Translations under genes and position numbers: made by a program
Shown: in pieces, positions 15,984 to 25,592 of the stretch
Numbering within the stretch: position 1 is the first letter of the stretch
How the letters are laid out: each line of letters starts with the position of its first letter
The notes under the pieces: generated by a model
Seen by the model: only the letters and a program-made list of their open reading frames with translations
Database searches by the model: none
Told to the model about the DNA's origin: nothing
Assembly (NCBI RefSeq): GCF_011759585.1
Contig: NZ_JAAOYV010000001.1
Span: forward strand, 186,001-250,000
Reading direction: 5' to 3'
Length of the DNA stretch: 64,000 bases
Source: Frigoribacterium endophyticum
GTDB lineage: Bacteria > Actinomycetota > Actinomycetes > Actinomycetales > Microbacteriaceae

Positions 15984-16279
15984 GCGATCCGCACCCGCGA
16001 CTCCGCCTCTCCGAGGTGCTGCACCAGCCGGTGCGCTTCTCGATCACCGCCGCGCTGGCGGCCGCCGACCAGCTCGACTTCGGCGACCTGCGCGACGCCG
16101 TGCAGGTGACCGACTCCGCCCTCAGCAAGCAGATCAGCACGCTCGAGACGGCCGGTTTCGTCAGGGTCAAGAAGGGCTTCGTCGGCAAGCGGCCGCGCAC
16201 GACGCTGTCGCTCACCCCGTCGGGGCGGACGGCGTGGGCCGAGCACCTGGCGACCCTCCGCGAGATCGCCGCCGGCTGA
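15980..16279 (+). CDS. Winged-helix (HTH_34-type) transcriptional regulator
   Basis: 99 residues forming a single winged helix: LSEVLHQPVRFSITAALAAA, then the recognition segment VTDSALSKQISTLETAGFV and the wing KRPRTTLSLTPSGR. Size and sequence match the short MarR/HTH_34 proteins without an effector domain. It is translationally coupled to the membrane-protein gene before it. The two AAGTACTT-centred repeats upstream of the operon are its likely sites, giving autorepression. Confidence 0.88.
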   Translation: MSDPHPRLRLSEVLHQPVRFSITAALAAADQLDFGDLRDAVQVTDSALSKQISTLETAGFVRVKKGFVGKRPRTTLSLTPSGRTAWAEHLATLREIAAG

Positions 16280-16281
16280 GC

Positions 16282-16316
16282 CGACCGCCCGACCGCCCGA
16301 CCGCCCGCCCGCCCGC
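16282..16316. repeat. CGACCGCC tandem repeat
   Basis: Three exact CGACCGCC units followed by CGCC units fill the gap after the regulator's stop and before the SDR gene. It is probably a slippage product; no role is apparent. Confidence 0.7.
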
Positions 16317-16385
16317 GCCTCGACCGCCCGCGGGTGCACGATGGGGCGGCGGCGCCCTCGCCGCCCCGACGGAAGGACCACCCCC

Positions 16386-17180
16386 GTGCAGATCGACCTC
16401 ACCGGCAAGACCGCCCTCGTGACGGGCTCGACCCAGGGCATCGGCCGCGCGATCGCGCTCGGCCTCGCCCGCGCGGGCGCGACCGTCGCGGTGAACGGGC
16501 GCACCGCCTCCCGCGTCGACGACGCGATCGCGGGGCTCCTCGACGACGCACCGGGCGCCTCCTTCACGGCCGCCCCCGGCGACGTCTCGACGGCGGAGGG
16601 CGCGCTCGCGGTGCAGGGCCTCGTGCCCGAGGTCGACGTGCTCGTCAACAACCTCGGCGTCTTCGGCTCGGCCGACCCCCTCGCGATCGACGACGACGAG
16701 TGGCGGCGCTACTTCGACGTGAACGTGCTCTCGGCCGTGCGCTTGATCCGCCAGTACCTGCCCGGCATGACGGGCACCGGCTGGGGTCGCGTGCTGAACA
16801 TCGCGAGCGACTCGGCGATCGTGACGCCGGCCGAGATGATCCACTACGGCATGTCGAAGACGTCGCTCCTCGCCGTGTCACGCGGCTTCGCGAAGGCGGC
16901 GGCGGGCACCGGCGTCACCGTCAACTCGGTCATCGCCGGGCCGACCCACACCGACGGCGTCGAGGACTTCGTCTACGAGCTCGTGCCCCGCGACCTGCCG
17001 TGGGAGGAGGCGCAGCACCGCTTCATGGTCGAGCACCGGCCGCAGTCGCTGCTGCAGCGGCTGATCGAGCCGGAGGAGATCGCGAACATGGTGGTGTACC
17101 TCGCCTCGCCGCTCGCCTCGGCCACGACGGGCGGGGCGCTGCGGGTCGACGGCGGGTACGTCGACTCGATCCTGCCCTGA
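16386..17180 (+). CDS. Short-chain dehydrogenase/reductase
   Basis: 264 residues with the classical SDR motifs: NAD(P)-binding TGSTQGIG (residues 13-20), NNLG, the catalytic Ser in NIASDSAI and YGMSK with the catalytic Tyr and Lys. The C-terminus ends GALRVDGGYVDSILP. Gly-Arg-Thr after the second strand (VNGRTAS) favours NADP(H). GTG 16386 has GGAAGGA upstream. It is a monocistronic cytosolic oxidoreductase; the substrate cannot be told from sequence. Confidence 0.93.
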   Translation: MQIDLTGKTALVTGSTQGIGRAIALGLARAGATVAVNGRTASRVDDAIAGLLDDAPGASFTAAPGDVSTAEGALAVQGLVPEVDVLVNNLGVFGSADPLAIDDDEWRRYFDVNVLSAVRLIRQYLPGMTGTGWGRVLNIASDSAIVTPAEMIHYGMSKTSLLAVSRGFAKAAAGTGVTVNSVIAGPTHTDGVEDFVYELVPRDLPWEEAQHRFMVEHRPQSLLQRLIEPEEIANMVVYLASPLASATTGGALRVDGGYVDSILP

Positions 17181-17222
17181 CGCGCGGCGCGCAGGCGCGG
17201 GCGCGGCGCGCGGGCGCGGCGC

Positions 17223-17279
17223 CGAGGTGACCCGTCCCGGGGCCTCGACGAGCGCCAGTGCCCAGGACGAGTCACCTCG
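17223..17279. terminator. Bidirectional hairpin between SDR and aztA
   Basis: CGAGGTGACCCGTCC (17223-17237) pairs with 17265-17279 with a single mismatch around a 27-nt loop. It lies between convergent stops at 17180 and 17301. No T-tract is present. Confidence 0.65.
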
Positions 17280-17300
17280 ACGCCAGGGCGCCGCCGCGGC

Positions 17301-17996
17301 TCAGTGCACGCGCCGCCCGTCGACCAGGTGCACCACGGCCACGTCGGGCCCGCGCAGCGACGCGTCGTGCGTCGCCTCGACGACCGTCGCCCCTCGCGCC
17401 AGCTCCGCGGCGACCGCCCGCCGGATCGCCGCCGTCGCCGCCGCGTCGACCCCCGCGGTCGGCTCGTCGAGCAGCAGCAGCTCGGCCCGCCGCGCCAGCC
17501 CCTGCGCGACCAGCGCGCGCTGTCGCTGACCGCCCGAGAGGCTCGCGAGCGGACGCCCGGCGAGCCCGACGATGTCGAGCGCCTCGAGGCTCTCGTCGAC
17601 GATCGCGCGGTCGCTCCGGCGCAGCGGGCGCCACGCGCCGCGGTCGGCCCAGCGCCCCATCGACACGGTCTCGCGCACCGTGATCGGCAGCCGGTCGGTG
17701 ACGGCGCTCCGCTGCACGACGACCGCCGTCGTCCGCCCGCGGGGCCGTACGACGGTGCCCGAGAGGTCGTCGTGCGTCCCGGCCAGCACGCTCAGCAGCG
17801 TCGACTTGCCCGAGCCGTTCGGCCCGACGAGCACGGTCAGCCGACCCCGTGGCACGTCGACCGACACGTCGTCGAGCGCCACCGCCCCGTCGTGGCGGGC
17901 CGTCACGCCGGCCAGGCGGGCCAGGGGAGGGGCGTCGGGGCCGAGGGAGGCGCGGGTCGGGTCGAGCGGGGCGGCGGCGAGATCGGAGACGGTCAC
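17301..17996 (-). CDS. aztA: Zinc ABC transporter ATP-binding protein AztA
   Basis: 231 residues with the full ABC ATPase set: Walker A GPNGSGKST, Q-loop region VVVQRSAV, signature LSGGQRQR and Walker B ELLLLDEPTAGVD. Subfamily and neighbours place it in the AztABCD high-affinity zinc importer on the cytosolic face of the membrane. Start is GTG 17996, exactly 6 nt after a TATGAT -10 hexamer (18008-18003), so the mRNA is leaderless. It is divergent from the other azt genes across 42 bp containing a Zur-like box, so repression under zinc sufficiency is expected. Confidence 0.9.
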   Translation of the reverse strand: MTVSDLAAAPLDPTRASLGPDAPPLARLAGVTARHDGAVALDDVSVDVPRGRLTVLVGPNGSGKSTLLSVLAGTHDDLSGTVVRPRGRTTAVVVQRSAVTDRLPITVRETVSMGRWADRGAWRPLRRSDRAIVDESLEALDIVGLAGRPLASLSGGQRQRALVAQGLARRAELLLLDEPTAGVDAAATAAIRRAVAAELARGATVVEATHDASLRGPDVAVVHLVDGRRVH

Positions 17997-18038
17997 ATGA
18001 GAATCATAACGAGAATCGTTTTCATGTAGGGTCGCCGA
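17997..18038. promoter_or_regulatory. Zur-like box between two divergent leaderless azt promoters
   Basis: The 42-bp gap holds two GAGAATC repeats (17999-18005 and 18011-18017), and GAGAATCGTTTTCA (18011-18024) forms an imperfect palindrome like actinobacterial Zur sites. The aztA -10 (TATGAT, 18008-18003) and the aztB -10 (TAGGGT, 18027-18032) each lie exactly 6 nt from a GTG start. One Zur dimer pair here could shut both promoters. Zur itself is not in the window. Confidence 0.75.
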
Positions 18039-18935
18039 GTGATGTTCCTCCTCGAGCCCTTCTCCACGGCCTTCCTGCTGCGCGCCCTCGTCGGCGGCGT
18101 GCTGGTCGCCGCGCTGTGCGGAGTCGTGGGCACCTGGGTCGTCGTCCGCGGCGCGGCCTTCCTCGGCGAGGCCATGGCCCACGGGGTGCTGCCCGGCGTC
18201 GCGGCCGCCGCCCTGCTCGGCCTGCCGCCGGTGCTCGGCGCCGCCGTCAGCGCGAGCGTCATGACCGCCGGGGTGAGCATCGCCTCCCGCCGCTCGCGGG
18301 TCTCGTCCGACACAGCCATCGGCCTGCTCTACGTCGCCCTGCTCAGCCTCGGCGTCGTGATCGTCTCGCGCTCCCGGTCGTTCGCCACCGACCTCACCGC
18401 CGTGCTCTTCGGCGACGTGCTCGCGATCGACGCCGGCGACCTGGGCTTCCTGGCCGTCGCCCTCGTCGTCGCGGTCGCGGTCGCGGTCGCCTTCCACCGC
18501 CCGTTCGTCGCCCTCGCCTTCGACCCCCGCGTGGCGCGCACCTCGGGCCTCCGGCCCCAGCTCGCCCAGGTGGTGCTGATCGGGCTCGTCACGCTCGTCG
18601 TGGTGGCGTCGTACCAGGCCGTCGGCAGCCTCCTCGTCGTCGGCCTGCTGCTCGGCCCCGCGGTCGCGGCCGGGCACTGGATGCGCCGCATCCCGACGAC
18701 GATGCTGCTCGCCGCCGCCCTCGGCGCCGGCGCCGTCGTCGTGGGTCTCCTCGTCTCGTGGCACGCCTCCACGGCGGCCGGCGCGAGCATCGCGTTCGTC
18801 GCGGTGGCCCTCACGGCCGTGTCGGCGGCGGTCCGCGCGACGGCCACGCGCCTCCGGCGCCCCTCCACCTCCGACGCGCCCGGCGCGTCGACCGCCCTGC
18901 CCGCCCCGACCCCGAAGGAGACGGTCCACCCGTGA
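18039..18935 (+). CDS. aztB: Zinc ABC transporter permease AztB
   Basis: 298 residues of the ABC-3 (manganese/zinc/iron) permease family, with about eight membrane segments. The conserved stretch near residues 40-60 (VVVRGAAFLGEAMAHGVLPG) contains the family pattern GxAxLGxAxAHxxLPG. GTG 18039 is chosen because a TAGGGT -10 lies exactly 6 nt upstream; the adjacent ATG 18042 is the alternative. The stop overlaps the aztD start (GTGA). It forms the membrane channel used with AztA. Confidence 0.92.
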   Translation: MMFLLEPFSTAFLLRALVGGVLVAALCGVVGTWVVVRGAAFLGEAMAHGVLPGVAAAALLGLPPVLGAAVSASVMTAGVSIASRRSRVSSDTAIGLLYVALLSLGVVIVSRSRSFATDLTAVLFGDVLAIDAGDLGFLAVALVVAVAVAVAFHRPFVALAFDPRVARTSGLRPQLAQVVLIGLVTLVVVASYQAVGSLLVVGLLLGPAVAAGHWMRRIPTTMLLAAALGAGAVVVGLLVSWHASTAAGASIAFVAVALTAVSAAVRATATRLRRPSTSDAPGASTALPAPTPKETVHP

Positions 18936-20284
18936 CCTCGCGCCCCGCCCGCCCCTCCCGCCGCCCCGCCCGCCCCTCCCGCCGCCCCGCCCGCTCGTCG
19001 ACCGCCGGTCGCCGTGCCCTCCTCCTGCCCGTGGCCGTCGCGTCCGCGCTCGCGCTCGCGCTCGCCGCGTGCGGCAGCGACCCGGCGGCCGACACCGACA
19101 CCGCCGCCGCCGACCCCGACGCGACCGCCACCACGGGGGCAGGCCACGGCTTCGTCGAGGGGGCCGACGAGCTCCAGGAGCCGCAGCTCCGCCTCGTCGC
19201 CCTCGCCGACGGCGCCCTGACCGCCCTCGACCCGGCGACCGAGCAGAGCGTCACCCTCGCCGAGGGGCTCGACGCGACCCGGCTCGGCACCGACGGCCGG
19301 TACGTCCTGGCGTCGACCGACGACGGCGCCGTGACCCTCCTCGACGGCGGCGCCTGGACGGTGCCCCACGGCGACCACTCCCACTACTACCTGGCCGACC
19401 CGCGCGTCGTCGCGGAGCCGGGCGAGATCGACGGCGGCGACGGAGCGGGGGAGGCGCGGATCGCCTCGAGCGCCTCGCTCACGGCCGTCGCCTTCGAGGG
19501 CTCGGGGACGGGCGTCGTGCTCGACGGCGAGGCGCTGGCCGACGGCGAGCTCGACGAGCGGGCGCGCGTCGAGGGCCTCGGGGCCGAGGGCGTGCTCGTG
19601 CCGCTCGGCGGCCTGCTGGTCGCGAGCACCGCGACGGGCGCCGCCGGCGAGGGCGTGGCCGACGCCGTCCGGGTCCTCACGGCCGGGGGCGACGAGGTCG
19701 ACGGTGCCCTCGCCCCCTGCCCCGACCTGCGCGGCGCCGCCGCGACCCGGGTCGGCGTCGTCGTGGGCTGCTCCGACGGCGCCGTGCTGGTGACCGAGGG
19801 CGACGACGGGTCGTCCGCCGTGGTCGAGCGCATCCCGTACCCCGCGGGCACCGCCCCCGCCGACGTCGCGACCGCGTTCGAGCAGCGCCCCGGGCGACCC
19901 GCCCTCGCGGCCGTCGCCGGCACCCGCGGTGCCTGGCTGCTCGACGCCCGGACCCGTGCCTGGACCCTGATCGAGACCCCCGAGCCGCTGCTGCGCGCGA
20001 CCGCGGTCGGCGACTCCGACGACACGGTCGTCGGAGTCGACGCCTCCGGGCGCGTGGTCGTCCTGTCGCCCGACGGGCTCGTGGCGCAGACCGAGCCGCT
20101 GCTCGCCGGCGACCTCGTCGACGGCGCCCTGCCCGAGGGCGTGCGGCTCGAGGTCGACGCCTCGCGCAGCTACGTGGCCTCGCCCTCGACCGGCCAGGTG
20201 CACGAGATCGACCACGCCGACGCGGCCCGCGTCGCGCGCAGCTTCGCCCTGCCGGCGAGCCTCCTGGTGGAGACGGGCCGATGA
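18932..20284 (+). CDS. aztD: Zinc metallochaperone AztD (copy 1)
   Basis: 450 residues. After a basic leader containing two RPARPSR-type repeats, a lipoprotein signal ends in LALAACGS, and a beta-propeller-like domain follows. The cluster WTVPHGDHSHYYLADPR has three His residues matching the zinc-binding region of AztD. In Paracoccus AztD is a periplasmic protein that hands Zn to AztC. Here the lipobox implies tethering to the outer face of the membrane. The start (GTG 18932) overlaps the aztB stop. A second, shorter AztD-like gene follows aztC. Confidence 0.87.
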   Translation: MTSRPARPSRRPARPSRRPARSSTAGRRALLLPVAVASALALALAACGSDPAADTDTAAADPDATATTGAGHGFVEGADELQEPQLRLVALADGALTALDPATEQSVTLAEGLDATRLGTDGRYVLASTDDGAVTLLDGGAWTVPHGDHSHYYLADPRVVAEPGEIDGGDGAGEARIASSASLTAVAFEGSGTGVVLDGEALADGELDERARVEGLGAEGVLVPLGGLLVASTATGAAGEGVADAVRVLTAGGDEVDGALAPCPDLRGAAATRVGVVVGCSDGAVLVTEGDDGSSAVVERIPYPAGTAPADVATAFEQRPGRPALAAVAGTRGAWLLDARTRAWTLIETPEPLLRATAVGDSDDTVVGVDASGRVVVLSPDGLVAQTEPLLAGDLVDGALPEGVRLEVDASRSYVASPSTGQVHEIDHADAARVARSFALPASLLVETGR

Positions 20285-21231
20285 GCGCCGTGCGCACCGC
20301 CCTCGCCGCCGCCGTCGCGGCGGGCGCCCTGCTCGCCGCCGCCGGCTGCACGGCCGCCGGCATGGGCCCCGGCACGGGCGCCGCCGGCACCGCCGACCGG
20401 CCGCGCGTCGTCGTGACGACGAACATCCTCGGCGACGTCGTCGGCGAGCTCGTCGGCGACCAGGTCGACGTCGTCACCCTGATGCCCCCGGGCGCCGACC
20501 CGCACTCCGTCGAGATCTCCGCCCGCGAGGCGGCCGAGATGCTCGACGCCGACCTCGTCGTCTCGAACGGCCTGGGCCTCGAGGAGGGGCTGCAGCAGCA
20601 CGTCGACGCGGCCGGGGCGGCGGGCGTGCCGGTCGTCGAGGCGGGCGACCTGATCGAGCCGCTCGCCTACGTCGACGGCGACGCGGAGGGCGAGCCCGAC
20701 CCGCACCTCTGGACCGACACGGGGCGCGTGCTCGACGTCGTCGACGGGCTCGAGCCCGTGCTGGCGACCGAGGTCGACGGGATCGACGTCGACCGCCTGA
20801 CCGCCGCCACCGCCTCCTACCGGGCCCAGCTCGAGACGCTCGACGCCGAGCTGACCGCGACCTTCGCGGCGATCCCGGCCGAGCGCCGCGCGCTCGTGAC
20901 GAACCACCACGTCTTCGGCTACCTCGCCGAGCGCTGGGGCTTCCGGGTCGTCGGCGCGGTGCTGCCGAGCGGCACGACCCTGGCGGCACCGAGCGCCTCC
21001 GACCTCGCCGACCTCACCGACGCGATCGAGGAGGCGGGGGTCGCCACGATCTTCGCCGACTCGTCCCAGCCCGACCGGCTGGTGCAGGTGCTCGCCGACG
21101 AGGCCGACGTCGACGTCGAGGTCGTCGCCCTGCACACCGAGTCGCTCAGCGCCCCCGGCGGGGGCGCCGCCACGTACCTCGAGATGATGCGCTCGAACGA
21201 GCAGCTCATCTCGCACGGCCTGTCTCCCTGA
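20281..21231 (+). CDS. aztC: Zinc substrate-binding lipoprotein AztC
   Basis: 316 residues of the cluster A-I (ZnuA/TroA) family. The lipobox LAAAGC (Cys23) predicts a membrane-tethered lipoprotein. The metal ligands are visible: the His of DPHSVEIS, the His of DPHLWTD, the His of TNHHVFGY and the Asp of IFADSSQP. The long His-rich loop of ZnuA is missing, as expected for AztC, which receives zinc from AztD. The start ATG 20281 overlaps the aztD stop. Confidence 0.94.
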   Translation: MSAVRTALAAAVAAGALLAAAGCTAAGMGPGTGAAGTADRPRVVVTTNILGDVVGELVGDQVDVVTLMPPGADPHSVEISAREAAEMLDADLVVSNGLGLEEGLQQHVDAAGAAGVPVVEAGDLIEPLAYVDGDAEGEPDPHLWTDTGRVLDVVDGLEPVLATEVDGIDVDRLTAATASYRAQLETLDAELTATFAAIPAERRALVTNHHVFGYLAERWGFRVVGAVLPSGTTLAAPSASDLADLTDAIEEAGVATIFADSSQPDRLVQVLADEADVDVEVVALHTESLSAPGGGAATYLEMMRSNEQLISHGLSP

Positions 21232-21259
21232 CCGGCCGCCACCCCGAAGGAAGGACCCC

Positions 21260-22525
21260 ATGACCCAGCGACACCAGCGACACCCGCGACGCCGTCGAGG
21301 CCTGGCCGGGCTCGCGCTCACGGCCGGCGCGGCCCTCGCCCTCACCGCCTGCTCGGGAGGCGCGGGCACCGACGCCGAGGCCGGCGCGGGCTCCGAGGCC
21401 GGCGGCACCACCGCCTCCGCCGCGCAGCCCCGCGTGGCCCTCACCTACGACGGCGGGCTGCTCGTGCTCGACGCCGACACCCTGGAGCAGCAGGCGGACA
21501 TCGAGCTGGCCGGCTTCAACCGCGTCAACTCGTCCGGCGACGGGCGCCACGTGCTCGTCTCCACCACCGACGGCTTCCAGGTGCTCGACACGGGCGCCTG
21601 GACCACGGCCGACGGCGAGCACCGCGTCGCCGAGCCCGAGCTGACCGACCTCGTCTTCGACGCTCCGACCCCCGGCCACGTGGTGCGCCACGGTGACAAG
21701 ACGATCCTCTTCTCCGACGGCACGGGCGAGACGACGGTCTTCGACACCGCCGACCTGCTCGACGCCTCGTCGACCGGCGAGCTGCCCGAGACGGAGCAGA
21801 TCCCGGCGCCCGAGGCCCACCACGGCGTCTCGATCGAGCTCGAGGACGGCACCCTGCTGACCACCATCGGCGACAGCGAGGGCCGCACCGGCGTGCGGGC
21901 GCTCGACGCCGACCGCGACGAGGTCGCGCGCAGCGAGGAGTGCCCGTCGGTGCACGGCGAGGGGACGACGGCCGACGAGGTGGCCGTGTTCGGCTGCAGC
22001 GACGGCGTGCTGGTCTACGACGACGGCACGTTCACCAAGCTGCCCGCCGCGGACGCCTACGGCCGCACGGGCAACGCGTACGTCACCGACTCGTCGCCGG
22101 TGATGTTCGGCGACTACAACTCGGACCCCGACTCCGAGGGCTACGAGCTCACGCAGCTGACGATGGTCGACACCGCGGCGAAGTCGTCGAGCGTGGTCGA
22201 CCTGCCCGAGGGCGTCGCCTACACCTGGAAGGGCGTCGCCCGCACCGCCGACGACGACGTGCTCGTGCTCGGCACCGACGGGGCGCTGCACCGCCTCGAC
22301 GGCCAGACCGGCGAGGCCACCGACTCGTGGCCGGTCATCGACCCGTGGACGGGCCCGGCCGAGTGGCAGGACTCGCACCCGAGCCTGACCGTGGTCGGCG
22401 ACTCGGCGTGGGTCACCGACGCGGCGACGCGCTCGATCCACCGCGTCGACGCGGCGACCGGCGAGGTGCTGGCCTCGGCCGAGCTGCCGGCCGCGCCGAA
22501 CGAGATCGCCGTCGTCACGGGCTGA
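21260..22525 (+). CDS. AztD-like zinc metallochaperone (copy 2)
   Basis: 421 residues with a lipoprotein signal (LALTACSG), a Gly/Ala linker and a propeller-like domain. It shares with copy 1 the frame TGAWT...HRVAEPE and FGCSDGVLVYDDG, but the three-His cluster is changed to ADGEHRVAE. Other His residues (VRHGDK, EAHHGVS, PSVHGEG) may bind metal instead. ATG 21260 has GAAGGAAGG upstream. Two AztD homologues flanking aztC suggest divided labour or different metal affinities. A strong hairpin follows. Confidence 0.82.
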   Translation: MTQRHQRHPRRRRGLAGLALTAGAALALTACSGGAGTDAEAGAGSEAGGTTASAAQPRVALTYDGGLLVLDADTLEQQADIELAGFNRVNSSGDGRHVLVSTTDGFQVLDTGAWTTADGEHRVAEPELTDLVFDAPTPGHVVRHGDKTILFSDGTGETTVFDTADLLDASSTGELPETEQIPAPEAHHGVSIELEDGTLLTTIGDSEGRTGVRALDADRDEVARSEECPSVHGEGTTADEVAVFGCSDGVLVYDDGTFTKLPAADAYGRTGNAYVTDSSPVMFGDYNSDPDSEGYELTQLTMVDTAAKSSSVVDLPEGVAYTWKGVARTADDDVLVLGTDGALHRLDGQTGEATDSWPVIDPWTGPAEWQDSHPSLTVVGDSAWVTDAATRSIHRVDAATGEVLASAELPAAPNEIAVVTG

Positions 22526-22546
22526 CGCCCGAGCGACGAGCCGACG

Positions 22547-22595
22547 CCCCGGGGAGGCGCGGTGCCGGTGCGACCGGCAGCGCGCCTCCCCGGGG
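22547..22595. terminator. Strong bidirectional hairpin between azt and iron operons
   Basis: CCCCGGGGAGGCGCG (22547-22561) pairs perfectly with 22581-22595. The loop contains a second stem (TGCCGGT with ACCGGCA). It sits between convergent stops at 22525 and 22622. The arm GGAGGCGCGGTGC recurs in the hairpins at 43754 and 50198. Confidence 0.85.
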
Positions 22596-22621
22596 TTCGT
22601 CCGTCCCGGAGCGCCCGCGCC

Positions 22622-23433
<812 letters not shown>

Positions 23434-23437
<4 letters not shown>

Positions 23438-24552
23438 AGGGAGCCTCCCGATCGGTTGGTGCGGACGATGAGCCAGATCAGGTACGGAGCGCCGAGCACG
23501 CCGGTGACGACCCCGACCGGGAAGCGTGTGCCGAGCGCGTACTGCCCGACGACGTCGGCGACGAGCACGAGCAGGGCGCCGACGAGCGCCGAGGGCACGA
23601 GCAGCGACCCGCTCGGCCCCACGAGGCGCGCCGCGATGGGGCCGCTGAGGAAGGCCACGAACGCGATCGGCCCGCAGGCGGCCGTCGCGAACGAGATGAG
23701 CCCGACCGCGGCGACGATGACCACGAGGCGGGTGCGGTCGACCCGCACCCCGAGCGCCGACGCGGCGTCGTCGCCGAGCTGCGTCGCAGCGAGGTCGCGC
23801 GAGCGGCTGAGCAGCAGCGGCGTCAGCACGACGAGGGCCACGAGCACGGGCACGACCTGGGGCCAGCTGCTGCCGTTGAGGCTGCCGGTGAGCCAGCGGG
23901 TCGCCTCCTGCAGGTCCCACTGTGCGGCGTTCGACAGCACGTACGCCGTCAGGCTGTCGAGCATCGCGGCGACGCCGATGCCGACGAGCACGAGCCGAGT
24001 GCCGGCGACCCCGCCGGGCTTCGACAGCAGGTAGACGAGCACCGCGACCGCGAGGCCGGCGGCGATGGCGAAGGCCGAGACCTGGCCGTCGTCGAGCGAC
24101 AGCGTCACGATGGCGAAGGCGGCGGCGGCGCTGGCCCCCGAGCTGATGCCGATGATGTCGGGGCTCGCGAGCGGGTTGCGGAGCATCGTCTGGAAGGTCA
24201 CGCCGCCGAGGCCGAAGCAGAGGCCCGCGGCCACGGCGAGCACCGCGCGGGGGAGGCGGAGGCGGCCGACCGTGAAGGTCGCGCCGGGCACGTCCTGCCC
24301 GAGCACCACGCCCAGCACCTCGCCGGGCCCGTAGAAGGTGCGGCCGACCATGAGGCTCAGCACGAAGAAGACGACGAGGGCGGCGACGAGCACGCCGACC
24401 ACGGCGCGGCGTCGGCGGCCCCGCCGGGCACGGCCCGCGGCGACCGAGGCGGCGACGGCGTCGAGGCGGCTCGAGCCGGGGCGGGCGGGCTCGCCGCCGG
24501 GGCCGCGGGGCGGCACGGGCGTCGCCGCCCGGAGGTCGGTCGGCGCGCTCAC
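23434..24552 (-). CDS. Iron-siderophore ABC permease (FecCD family), second subunit
   Basis: 372 residues. A polar N-terminus of about 60 residues precedes nine to ten membrane segments with the FecCD landmarks GVTFQTMLRNPLASPDIIGI and TAACGPIAFVAFLSGPIAAR. GTG 24552 overlaps the stop of the preceding permease gene. It pairs with that protein as a heterodimeric channel; paired, unfused permeases are the norm for FepDG-type systems. Confidence 0.93.
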
Positions 24553-25592
24553 AGGGCCTTCACCTTCGAGCGTCGGACGATCCAGATGAACACGGGCGCT
24601 CCGATCAGGGCGGTGACGATCCCGACGTCGATCTCGGCCGGGCGGGCCACGACGCGGCCGACGACGTCGGCGCCCGTGAGCAGCACGGCGCCGGCGACGG
24701 CCGAGAAGGGCAGCAGCCAGCGGTGGTCGACGCCGGTGAGCAGCCGGCAGGCGTGCGGCACGACGAGGCCGACGAAGCCGATCGGGCCGGTGACGGCGGT
24801 GGCCGCCCCGCAGAGCACGACGGCGCCGAGGGCGGCGGCCCCGCGGGCGACGGCGACGCGCTCGCCGAGGCCGGCTGCGAGGTCGTCGCCGAGGGCGAGG
24901 GAGTTGAGGGCCTTGGCCGAGAGCAGGCAGACGACGACGCCCACGACGAGGAAGGGCGCGACCTGCTCGAGGCTCGCCCAGGTGCCGCCGCCGACCCCGC
25001 CGATCTGCCACGAGCGGATGCTCGACGCGATGTCGCCGCGGGGCAGCGCGATCGCGGTGATGAACGACGCCAGGGCGGCCGAGGTGGCCGCGCCGGCGAG
25101 CGCGAGCTTGAGCGGCGTCGCCCCGCCCCGGCCGAGCGAGCCGATCGCGTAGACGACCAGCGCCGTGGCGCCGGCGCCCGCGACGGCGACCCAGATCGTC
25201 GTGGTCGAGGCGCTGAGGCCGAAGAACGCGATGCCCGCGACGACGGCGAGGGAGGCGCCGGTGTTGACCCCGAGGATCCCCGGGTCGGCCAGGGGGTTGC
25301 GTGTCACGCCCTGCATCACGGCGCCGGAGACGGCGAGGGCCGCGCCCGCCGCGACGGCGAGCACGGTGCGCGGCACCCGTTTCGCGACCGACGCGCGGTC
25401 GAAGCCGTCGGTCGCGCCGCCGAGGGCGGCCCACACGTCGGCGAGCGACACGTCGCGCGAGCCGACCGTCACGCTGAGCAGCACCACGCCGACCAGCACG
25501 GCCACCAGCACGAGCAGCCAGACGGCGCGCAGACGCCGCGGGCGTCGCACGACGGCGACGCCCGCGGCGGGCAGCGGGGGGGCTGTGGTCAC
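24549..25592 (-). CDS. Iron-siderophore ABC permease (FecCD family), first subunit
   Basis: 347 residues with FecCD motifs SGAVMQGVTRNPLADPGILG and GPIGFVGLVVPHACRLLTG and about ten membrane segments. GTG 25592 overlaps the binding-protein stop by one base (TAGTG), so translation is coupled. It forms half of the inner-membrane channel of the siderophore importer. Confidence 0.93.
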   Translation of the reverse strand: MTTAPPLPAAGVAVVRRPRRLRAVWLLVLVAVLVGVVLLSVTVGSRDVSLADVWAALGGATDGFDRASVAKRVPRTVLAVAAGAALAVSGAVMQGVTRNPLADPGILGVNTGASLAVVAGIAFFGLSASTTTIWVAVAGAGATALVVYAIGSLGRGGATPLKLALAGAATSAALASFITAIALPRGDIASSIRSWQIGGVGGGTWASLEQVAPFLVVGVVVCLLSAKALNSLALGDDLAAGLGERVAVARGAAALGAVVLCGAATAVTGPIGFVGLVVPHACRLLTGVDHRWLLPFSAVAGAVLLTGADVVGRVVARPAEIDVGIVTALIGAPVFIWIVRRSKVKAL

